Positions 21,830-27,212 of a DNA stretch of 27,212 nucleotides are shown here, piece after piece. A model generated the notes under the pieces. That model was not told the DNA's origin. It saw only the letters and a program-made list of their open reading frames with translations, and ran no database searches. The position numbers were made by a program, and so were the translations under genes. The stretch comes from a virus: positions 1-27,212 of IMG/VR virus record IMGVR_UViG_3300028557_000164, one strand, 5' to 3'. Numbering within the stretch: position 1 is the stretch's first letter; each line of letters starts with the position of its first letter.

Positions 21830-22758
21830 TGGCCATCCCGCTGTCGCAATTGGCAGCGGCGGGTCAATCACAGGCAGCGCCCCAGGGCGCCGAGCCTATC
21901 CAGGCCAGCCTGGCTTCGCTTGTCCCGCAGCCTACGCTGCCCCAGGTTCCTAGTCAGTCGGACAACCCGATTGGACAGGCGTATTTTGACCGCCTGGCGA
22001 ATGACTACACCGGCCTGGCCAGCGAATACGCGGCTTTGCCATCAACTGACGGTGGACGCATCCTGAACACGGATGACGCCCGCGAAATGTCGCCTGAATA
22101 CCGTGCAGATCGCACCAGGTCGGCAGACGTTCACGAACCGTCATCGGCGTTTGTCAAACAGATGTACGCCGAAAAACTTTCAAGCCCTACGCCGCCAGGC
22201 AAAGACAACACCGTGTTGTTTACTGCTGGCGGTACTGGCGCCGGTAAGACCACCGGACTTCAGGAAGCCCAAAAAGTCAGCCAGGGCATCCGTGACGCGG
22301 AAATGGTGTACGACACCAACATGAACACGTTTGAATCCGCGGACAAAAAAATCCAGCAAGCCCTAAAAGCCGGTCGAAAGGTCGGCATTGTTTATACCTA
22401 CCGCGACCCCGTGGAAGCCATGGAAGGCGGTGCATTAAAACGCGCCAGCGACATGGAAGCGGAAATGGGAACTGGTCGCACCGTGCCGATTGACGAACAT
22501 TTCAAAACCCACATGGGTTCGCGTGATGTAATGGATCGGCTGCAAGAAAAATACGGCGACGACCACCGGTTCCACATGATGGCGATCGACAACAGCCGCG
22601 GCCCAGGCAATGCAACTGTTGTAAGCGGACTTGACAAGTTGCCGCGCCTGGATCACAATGAAGTGAGGAAAGGATTAAATGATGCCCTTGAAAAAGCCTA
22701 TCGAAGCGGCAGTATCAGCCAAGCCATCTATGAAGGGACGCGAGGCGTCGCCCGCTGA
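21829..22758 (+). CDS. Zeta-toxin-like P-loop ATPase
   Basis: A 309-residue protein. The first 120 residues are a Pro/Gln/Ala-rich lead and a short helical region. Residues about 125-270 form a zeta-toxin-type P-loop domain: TVLFTAGGTGAGKTTGLQEA with the Walker A GGTGAGKTT (134-142), VYDTNMNTF with Asp162, VGIVYTYRDPVEAMEGGALK and GRTVPIDEHF. Zeta toxins phosphorylate UDP-N-acetylglucosamine and block wall synthesis, but phage homologues are often parts of virion-associated polyvalent proteins. I chose ATG 21829, which overlaps the preceding stop (TAATG); an earlier ATG (21793) lies within the upstream gene. Substrate is unknown. Confidence 0.82.
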   Translation: MAIPLSQLAAAGQSQAAPQGAEPIQASLASLVPQPTLPQVPSQSDNPIGQAYFDRLANDYTGLASEYAALPSTDGGRILNTDDAREMSPEYRADRTRSADVHEPSSAFVKQMYAEKLSSPTPPGKDNTVLFTAGGTGAGKTTGLQEAQKVSQGIRDAEMVYDTNMNTFESADKKIQQALKAGRKVGIVYTYRDPVEAMEGGALKRASDMEAEMGTGRTVPIDEHFKTHMGSRDVMDRLQEKYGDDHRFHMMAIDNSRGPGNATVVSGLDKLPRLDHNEVRKGLNDALEKAYRSGSISQAIYEGTRGVAR

Positions 22759-22861
22759 ACATCGTATGAAACGAATGCACGAAGCAAAAGTGCGTTCGGT
22801 TGCTGAAGACATGGCCGCAGCCCTGAACATGGCTGTACGCGCTGGAAAGCCCGTGCGATGA
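22682..22861 (+). CDS. Small basic helical protein, unknown
   Basis: A 59-residue basic protein that overlaps the 3' end of the zeta-toxin-like gene by 77 nt in another frame. AGGA precedes the second of two adjacent ATGs by 7 nt (22682); the first (22679) is 4 nt away. The product is one long helix, with EHRMKRMHEAKVRSVAED and NMAVRAGKPVR. It ends in an ATGA junction with the next gene, which supports translation. No family is recognised. Confidence 0.55.
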   Translation: MPLKKPIEAAVSAKPSMKGREASPAEHRMKRMHEAKVRSVAEDMAAALNMAVRAGKPVR

Positions 22862-23112
22862 GTGACGTCCGCTGCAAGACCTGTCGATTTTTTGTCACAG
22901 GCCAGGTAATGGGCGCTTGCCGCCGTTTTCCTGAAATGCAAAACAAGCATGAAATGGATTGGTGCGGTGAACACCAAATCAAAATGGTGGCGCTTGCCGT
23001 GTACGACATTATGACGGACGAAACTAAGGTGGCCGAAGTGCCAGCCGCCGTTGCCCCCCAACCCAAAAAGCCTGGAAGGAAGCCAAAAAATGCAAATTCG
23101 CCCGCTGCATGA
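22858..23112 (+). CDS. Small Cys-rich zinc-binding protein
   Basis: An 84-residue protein. Residues 1-45 hold C6, C9, C21 and C36 in the order CKTCRFF, GACRRFP, DWCGEH, a pattern of small phage zinc proteins of unknown role. The C-terminal half is a Pro/Lys/Arg-rich tail (PQPKKPGRKPKN). The ATG is in an ATGA overlap. The end overlaps the groES-like gene by 23 nt. Confidence 0.72.
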   Translation: MSDVRCKTCRFFVTGQVMGACRRFPEMQNKHEMDWCGEHQIKMVALAVYDIMTDETKVAEVPAAVAPQPKKPGRKPKNANSPAA

Positions 23113-23350
23113 CCGTGTGTTGGTCAAACCGTTTGTCAGAATACTGTCAGACATTATTTATGTAAACAACACGGAAAAATTCAACGAAGGCGAAATTGTA
23201 GCCATTGGCCCTGACGTGTACGACACCAAAGTTGGCGACAAAATTAAATACGGTAACGGCACGTACCTGGATTGGCCGGTGCATCATTTTGATGGCCAGG
23301 ATTACCAAATCATCCAGGAAGCGGACATTGCTTGCGTAGTGGAAGAATAA
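23090..23350 (+). CDS. groES: GroES-like co-chaperonin (Cpn10)
   Basis: An 86-residue co-chaperonin (host GroES has about 97). GroES forms a sevenfold lid on GroEL and helps fold capsid proteins. Seen: MQIRPLHDRVLVKP (the classic family start), the mobile-loop zone SDIIYVNN at residues 20-27 (IVL in Escherichia coli), GEIVAIGPD (34-42), KVGDKIKYG (47-55) and the end IIQEADIACVVEE. I chose ATG 23090, preceded by AGGAAG; a longer frame starts at 23051 in the upstream gene. No GroEL partner lies in the window, so it would use the host GroEL. Confidence 0.88.
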   Translation: MQIRPLHDRVLVKPFVRILSDIIYVNNTEKFNEGEIVAIGPDVYDTKVGDKIKYGNGTYLDWPVHHFDGQDYQIIQEADIACVVEE

Positions 23351-23377
23351 CCACGATACTTTGCAAAAAGGAAAAAC

Positions 23378-23653
23378 ATGGCCAAAGGACACGACAAACC
23401 GATTGCGCGAACCACGACCGGAAAGGGTAAAAACTACAACCCTACGGAAAAGGGCGCCGGTATGACCGCCAAAGGCCGTGCTGAGTACAATGCAAAGAAC
23501 AATTCAAATTTGAAGCCGCCAGCACCAAACCCGAAAACAAAAGCCGATGCCGGTCGAAAAGCATCGTTTTGTGCCAGGATGGAAGGGGTGGTGAAAAACG
23601 CGAAAGGCCCAGCGGAACGGGCCAAAGCCAGCCTAAAAAACTGGAATTGTTAA
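23378..23653 (+). CDS. DUF6321-like small basic phage protein
   Basis: A 91-residue basic protein with an AAAAGGAAAA ribosome site. The sequence GAGMTAKGRAEYNAKNNSN, then GRKASFCARMEGV and a C-terminal ASLKNWNC match the small basic proteins I associate with DUF6321 in phage head and packaging regions. A role in DNA binding or head assembly is possible but not established. Confidence 0.65.
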   Translation: MAKGHDKPIARTTTGKGKNYNPTEKGAGMTAKGRAEYNAKNNSNLKPPAPNPKTKADAGRKASFCARMEGVVKNAKGPAERAKASLKNWNC

Positions 23654-23684
23654 ACCCTTTTGGAAATGATAAAGGAAACCCAAA

Positions 23685-24281
23685 ATGTCAAACACTAAAG
23701 CAATTGGCGTCGCATACGCCGACCCAGCATTTGATTCGGTTCAGGTTGGTACATCCAGCGCCCCGATCACCATCACCAAATCCGGCATCCTGAACGGCGC
23801 ATACGCGACGACCAGCGCCACTTCCGGCGACACCCGCCTGACTTACCAAAAACTGACCTGGACTTCTACCGGTTCCGGTGAGGTTGTCCGTGGTTTTGCC
23901 GTGGTCAAAGGCGCAAGCGGCGCAACCGCTGGCACGATCAATGGCGCTCATTTCAGTTGTGAAATGCAAGGCGGTTCGATTTCCGGCGCTGCCAACGCTG
24001 TTCGCGCAACCATCGGTGGCACAACTGCTGCCCCTGGCGGTACTTTGGCTGCATTGCAACTGGACAGCAACTTTGGCGCCGGTGTAACGCTGCCTGGAAG
24101 TGCAGCATTTTTGCGCGTGACCAACAGCGGCGCAACCCAAGTTGGCAAATTTGCTTTGTTTCCCGCTGCTAACGTTGCCGGTGTATTTCGCGCAGCAGTT
24201 GGTACGCCAGCCGCCACGCACACCATTCCGGTGGTCAGCGGCGGCACGACGTACTACATCATGGTTTCGACAATTGCCTAA
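23685..24281 (+). CDS. Putative structural (capsid-associated) protein
   Basis: A 198-residue protein rich in Gly, Ala, Thr and Ser with alternating hydrophobic strands (GEVVRGFAVVKGASGATAG, GKFALFPAANVAGVF), ending in TYYIMVSTIA. The beta-rich, low-charge composition resembles head decoration or head fibre proteins of tailed phages. I do not recognise a family. It has an AAAGGAAACC ribosome site and sits 3-4 nt before a coiled-coil gene in the packaging module. A structural role is inferred from composition and position. Confidence 0.6.
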   Translation: MSNTKAIGVAYADPAFDSVQVGTSSAPITITKSGILNGAYATTSATSGDTRLTYQKLTWTSTGSGEVVRGFAVVKGASGATAGTINGAHFSCEMQGGSISGAANAVRATIGGTTAAPGGTLAALQLDSNFGAGVTLPGSAAFLRVTNSGATQVGKFALFPAANVAGVFRAAVGTPAATHTIPVVSGGTTYYIMVSTIA

Positions 24282-24284
24282 ACC

Positions 24285-24485
24285 ATGTTGAAGCATCCTG
24301 ACTCTGAAGTGCAATTCCTGGTTGAAATGCTGGAAGGTCAGCGGGATCAGGCGGTGGCCCAGGCTGCCGCCTTTTTCCGCACCATTAAGGAATTGGAAAC
24401 ACAGGTCGAACAATTGAAAGCAGCCGCATCCAAAAATTTGGACGAAGACTGCGAAGGTTTAATGAAGGTAGGGGGAACTGACTGA
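24285..24485 (+). CDS. Small coiled-coil protein, unknown
   Basis: A 66-residue acidic protein that is almost one helix: VQFLVEMLEGQRDQAVAQAA, then IKELETQVEQLKAAAS with leucine heptads. It overlaps the next ATG by one base (TGATG). It is the first of four small genes before terS. Function unknown; a scaffold-like role is only a guess. Confidence 0.65.
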   Translation: MLKHPDSEVQFLVEMLEGQRDQAVAQAAAFFRTIKELETQVEQLKAAASKNLDEDCEGLMKVGGTD

Positions 24486-24649
24486 TGGCAACAAAACCTG
24501 GACTGTATGCAAACATTCACGCCAAGCAAGAACGCATAGAACGCCAAAAAGCCGCGGGCAAGACCCCTGAACGTATGCGAAGCCCTGGGGACAAAGGCGC
24601 CCCCACGGCCAAAGCCTTTAAACAAAGCGCCAAAACAGCGAAAAAATAA
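24485..24649 (+). CDS. Small basic phage protein, unknown
   Basis: A 54-residue frame read by hand from ATG 24485. The product begins MATKPGLYANIHAKQERIER and ends GAPTAKAFKQSAKTAKK. GLYANIHAK and GAPTAKAF are phrases I know from many small phage proteins in packaging regions, whose function is unknown. It overlaps its upstream gene by one base and abuts the next ATG (TAAATG). Confidence 0.75.
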   Translation: MATKPGLYANIHAKQERIERQKAAGKTPERMRSPGDKGAPTAKAFKQSAKTAKK

Positions 24650-24841
24650 ATGACACCCGAACAAATTGCTAAACGCCTGGCTGAACTGCGAGAACTGGCG
24701 AAGCAACACGAAGCCATCTTGTTGCAGATCAGCGGGGCCATCCAGGAATACACAAACGTACTGGCGCAATTAAGCCAGGACAAAGCCCAGGAAGGAACCG
24801 AAAATGCCGCTGACCAAATCCCCAACCAAGAAAGCGTTTGA
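24650..24841 (+). CDS. Small coiled-coil protein, unknown
   Basis: A 63-residue protein with one amphipathic helix (EQIAKRLAELRELAKQHEAI) and an acidic tail. Its ATG directly follows the TAA of the previous gene. Its end overlaps the next small gene by 38 nt in another frame. No family is recognised. Confidence 0.62.
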   Translation: MTPEQIAKRLAELRELAKQHEAILLQISGAIQEYTNVLAQLSQDKAQEGTENAADQIPNQESV

Positions 24842-24947
24842 AAAGAACGTTAAGGCCGAAATCAAAGCCGGTAAGCCACCCAAGCAAGCGGTGGCCATAG
24901 CCTATTCGGTAAAGCGCGAAGCCGCAAAGCCAAAGGCCAAAAAATGA
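24804..24947 (+). CDS. Small basic phage protein preceding terS
   Basis: A 47-residue frame read by hand, with AAGGAA 7 nt before ATG 24804. It has the phrase KNVKAEIKAGKPPKQAVAIA, a conserved signature of very small phage proteins near terminase genes, followed by a Lys/Ala-rich tail. Its stop overlaps the terS start (ATGATGA). Function is unknown; a packaging accessory role is plausible. Confidence 0.75.
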   Translation: MPLTKSPTKKAFEKNVKAEIKAGKPPKQAVAIAYSVKREAAKPKAKK

Positions 24948-25519
24948 TGACCGACGCGCCCGTTAAAAAGCGGGGGCGCCGCCATCAAGATGACGCACCC
25001 AAGGACAAGCCCGACCGCGTAGAGCCAAAGAACCTGGGGGGAAGACCCACCAAGTACCGCGATGAATTCGTGGATATGCTGCTGGACTTTTTCAGCCAGC
25101 CATCAACCAGGGAAGTGACAGTCAAAGACGCTAAAGGAAATGAAACCGTCCAGGAATTGCCTGGATCGTTTCCGACCTTGGCGCGATTTGCCACAAATAT
25201 TGGGGTTACTACTGAGACATTGCACGATTGGGCAACCGCCAAAAACCTGGACGGAACCCATAGAAACCCACCGTTTTCTTACGCCTATAAAAAGGCCAAA
25301 GATTTGCAGCAAGCCAACCTGGTGGAAGGAACCATGAAAGGCGCCTACAACAGCACGTTTGCCATCTTTACGGCAAAGAACGTCCTGGGCTGGCGCGACA
25401 AGATCGAACAGGAAATCACCGGCAAGGACGGCGCCCCAATCGGGCCGTCGGTCATTGCCATTCAATTTATGAACCCCGATGGATCAATCGCAAACATTGA
25501 CGGACAACCAGCAAATTGA
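24944..25519 (+). CDS. terS: Terminase small subunit
   Basis: A 191-residue DNA-recognition subunit of the packaging motor. After a charged lead (residues 1-32) comes GGRPTKYRDEFVDMLLDFF, typical of phage TerS. The helix-turn-helix is near residues 75-98 (LARFATNIGVTTETLHDWA), followed by the helical FSYAYKKAKDLQQANLVEG and a C-terminal region ending near the TerL start. In this family TerS binds pac or cos DNA and stimulates TerL. ATG 24944 has AAAGG 8 nt upstream; ATG 24947 is less well spaced. It overlaps the terL gene by 41 nt. Confidence 0.85.
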   Translation: MMTDAPVKKRGRRHQDDAPKDKPDRVEPKNLGGRPTKYRDEFVDMLLDFFSQPSTREVTVKDAKGNETVQELPGSFPTLARFATNIGVTTETLHDWATAKNLDGTHRNPPFSYAYKKAKDLQQANLVEGTMKGAYNSTFAIFTAKNVLGWRDKIEQEITGKDGAPIGPSVIAIQFMNPDGSIANIDGQPAN

Positions 25520-26780
25520 CCAGGCGATTGCCAAGGCGCAATTTCCAGTCAAACTGCAAGGGTTGTTCAGGGCCAGCCGATACAAAGTGCTGTACGGCGG
25601 GCGCGGTGGTGCGAAGTCGTGGGGGATTGCCAGGGCGTTGCTGATTAAGGGCGCCAAAAAGCCCATCCGCGTGTTGTGCGCGCGTGAGTATCAGACCAGC
25701 ATCAAGGATTCCGTCCACAAACTGTTGTGCGATCAAATCGAAGCATTGGGGCTGTTGGGTTTTTACGACGTTACCCAGGCCACCATCCGCGGCGCCAACG
25801 GTACGGAATTCGCGTTTATTGGCCTGAAAAACAACCCGACCAACATCAAGTCGTTTGAAGGCGTGGATGTGTGCTGGGTTGAGGAAGCGCAGACCGTCAG
25901 CCGGTTGTCCTGGAACATCCTGATTCCAACCATCCGCAAACAGGGCAGCGAAATATGGGTTTCGTTTAACCCCGAACTAGAAACCGACGAAACGTATCAG
26001 CGGTTTGTGGTCAAGCCCCCGCGGGACTGCATAAGCATCAAGATCAATTGGAACGACAACCCCTGGTTTCCTGAAACGCTGGCGCTAGAAAAGGACGCGC
26101 TGAAGGTTCGCGACCCTGAAGCCTACAACCAGGTATGGGAAGGGTTATGCCGCCAAACGGTGGATGGCGCCATCTTTGCCAAGGAACTGGCCCAGGCTGA
26201 CCGCGACGAACGCCTGACCAAAGTGCCATATGACCCAACTAAGCCCGTCCACGCTGTTTGCGACCTGGGTTGGGCCGATGCCACCGCCTGGTGGTTTGTG
26301 CAGTTTGTGGGCATGGAAACCAGGCTAATTCGGTACTTTGAAGACACGCAGCGCACCATGACCAGTTACCTGGCGCAACTGCAAACGTTTGGGTATGTGT
26401 ACGACACCATTTGGTTGCCGCACGACGCGCAAAACAAAACCTTGGCCGCAGCCGGTCGCAGCATTGAAGACATTGTGCGTGGCGCTGGTTACAAAACACG
26501 CATCCTGGAACGCGTACCGGTGGCTGATTCCATCAACGCGGCCCGAACAATATTTTCAAACTGTTATTTTGATCGCGAAAATTGCGCGGACGGATTAAAC
26601 TGTTTGCGACATTATCGGTATGAAGTTGACCCTGACACGGGCCAATTCAGTCGAACACCGCTGCATGACCATTATTCACACGGTGCGGACGCATTCCGAT
26701 ACATTGGATTGATGATTAAAGAACCAACCAAAATTCGCAAGAAAACGCCTGTTGCTATGGGCGGTGGCTGGATGGGATAA
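25479..26780 (+). CDS. terL: Terminase large subunit (PBSX type)
   Basis: A 433-residue packaging ATPase and nuclease. The ATPase half shows Walker A at residues 40-47 (GGRGGAKS), AREYQTSIKDSVHK (68-81), and Walker B with its catalytic glutamate at about residues 130-136 (DVCWVEE). NINWNDNP-like text (INWNDNP, 189-195) precedes the nuclease half. There CDLGWADATAWW (Asp262), LPHDAQNK (Asp316) and HYSHGADAFRY (Asp404) fit the three metal-binding acids of the RNase H-like nuclease. Length is normal. The start overlaps terS. It is the best single marker for the phage's packaging type. Confidence 0.93.
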   Translation: MDQSQTLTDNQQIDQAIAKAQFPVKLQGLFRASRYKVLYGGRGGAKSWGIARALLIKGAKKPIRVLCAREYQTSIKDSVHKLLCDQIEALGLLGFYDVTQATIRGANGTEFAFIGLKNNPTNIKSFEGVDVCWVEEAQTVSRLSWNILIPTIRKQGSEIWVSFNPELETDETYQRFVVKPPRDCISIKINWNDNPWFPETLALEKDALKVRDPEAYNQVWEGLCRQTVDGAIFAKELAQADRDERLTKVPYDPTKPVHAVCDLGWADATAWWFVQFVGMETRLIRYFEDTQRTMTSYLAQLQTFGYVYDTIWLPHDAQNKTLAAAGRSIEDIVRGAGYKTRILERVPVADSINAARTIFSNCYFDRENCADGLNCLRHYRYEVDPDTGQFSRTPLHDHYSHGADAFRYIGLMIKEPTKIRKKTPVAMGGGWMG

Positions 26781-26802
26781 TCCTATACAAAGGGGATAAT
26801 TT

Positions 26803-27212
26803 ATGGCATGGCAAGACACAGACATGGATGGCCGCATCGGGGATGCGATTAAATTTTTGCGCCTGGTTGCGGAAGCCGATTCCCAAAACCGCGCTGAAGC
26901 CCTGGGCGACCTGAAATTTGCCGGTGGCGATCAATGGCCCGTCGAGATTCAAAACAGCCGCAACCTGGAATCGCGCCCGTGCCTGACAATTAACAAGATT
27001 GACGCCTACATTCGCCAGGTCACCAACCAGCAGCGCCAGCAGCGCCCCCGCATCAAGGTTCACCCTGTTAACAACGAAGGCGACCTGAAAATCGCCCAGG
27101 TGGTCGAAGGAATCACGCGCCACATTGAAGTCAATTCCAACGCGGACACCGCTTATGACACCGCGTTTGAATACGCTGTCCGCATGGGTTGGGGATATTG
27201 GCGCGTGACCAC
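26803..27212 (+). CDS. Portal protein, P22-like (5' part)
   Basis: The first 136 codons of a portal gene, running off the window. ATG 26803 has AAGGGG 8 nt upstream. Seen: IKFLRLVAEADSQNRAEALG, DLKFAGGDQWP, SRPCLTINKIDAYIRQVTNQ and RPRIKVHPVN. This order (Q.R.E...D..F..G.QW, then RP.LT.N.I...V..V) is characteristic of the P22-type portal, the ring through which DNA is packaged. It follows terL by 22 nt, the normal order in P22-like phages. Confidence 0.88.
   Translation, partial: MAWQDTDMDGRIGDAIKFLRLVAEADSQNRAEALGDLKFAGGDQWPVEIQNSRNLESRPCLTINKIDAYIRQVTNQQRQQRPRIKVHPVNNEGDLKIAQVVEGITRHIEVNSNADTAYDTAFEYAVRMGWGYWRVT

Noticed and set aside
23640-23680. CCTTT/AAAGG inverted repeat before the 198-residue protein gene
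   Set aside because: The stem is only five base pairs and weak, with no T-run after it, so I do not call a terminator.
1-27212. CRISPR arrays, tRNA genes, integrase and attachment sites
   Set aside because: I found no regularly spaced repeats, no tRNA-like cloverleaf and no integrase. A temperate lifestyle therefore cannot be claimed from this window.

Overview
The window is a gene-dense piece of a tailed double-stranded DNA bacteriophage genome. It is most likely a podovirus with a P22-like tail: homologues of P22 gp4 and gp10, a P22-type portal start, ejection proteins and short tailspikes are present, and no tail tube or tape-measure genes are visible. The host is probably a Gram-negative proteobacterium. 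I lean towards a freshwater betaproteobacterium from the style of the early genes, but that is inference. Genes are packed end to end with many 1-4 nt stop/start overlaps. There is no integrase, tRNA, CRISPR array or insertion sequence in the window.

Layout: 1-93 is the 3' end of an unidentified gene. 96-4431 holds three consecutive receptor-binding proteins: two pectate-lyase-fold tailspikes flank a fibre with a self-cleaving S74 chaperone tail. 4441-7857 carries neck and tail accessory genes (P22 gp4-like and gp10-like), two small proteins and a GNAT acetyltransferase. 7857-12731 encodes three ejection/internal virion proteins, the last with a lytic transglycosylase domain. 12743-14244 is the lysis cassette: three small membrane proteins and an M15 peptidase endolysin. 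14241-18289 is a leftward early operon containing an ERF annealing protein, a YqaJ-type exonuclease, an SSB-like protein, an LPD29 protein and many small proteins. 18290-18446 is a divergent control region. 18447-21193 is a rightward early operon: Cro-like regulator, DUF1376 replication protein, putative helicase loader, VRR-NUC, NinB and a YbcO-like nuclease, closed by a rho-independent terminator at 21195-21220. 21236-27212 starts the packaging and head module: DUF5856 protein, zeta-toxin-like ATPase, GroES homologue, a putative capsid-associated protein, a string of small basic or coiled-coil proteins, TerS, TerL and the start of the portal.

Read as a circular map, packaging and head genes run off the right edge, and the tail genes at the left edge presumably continue them. 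About a third of a typical 40 kb genome (portal, scaffold, capsid) would then lie outside the window.

The most unusual observations are: (1) the tetranucleotide AGCT appears to be completely absent from the window; (2) a compact divergent switch has three promoters sharing a CTTA core and duplicated leaders, and its Cro-like gene starts where the transcript should start; (3) a GroES homologue and a zeta-toxin-fold ATPase sit in the packaging module; (4) two overlapping same-strand reading frames at 19823-20162 both look translated; (5) two 32-residue single-span membrane proteins have been found in the early operon.
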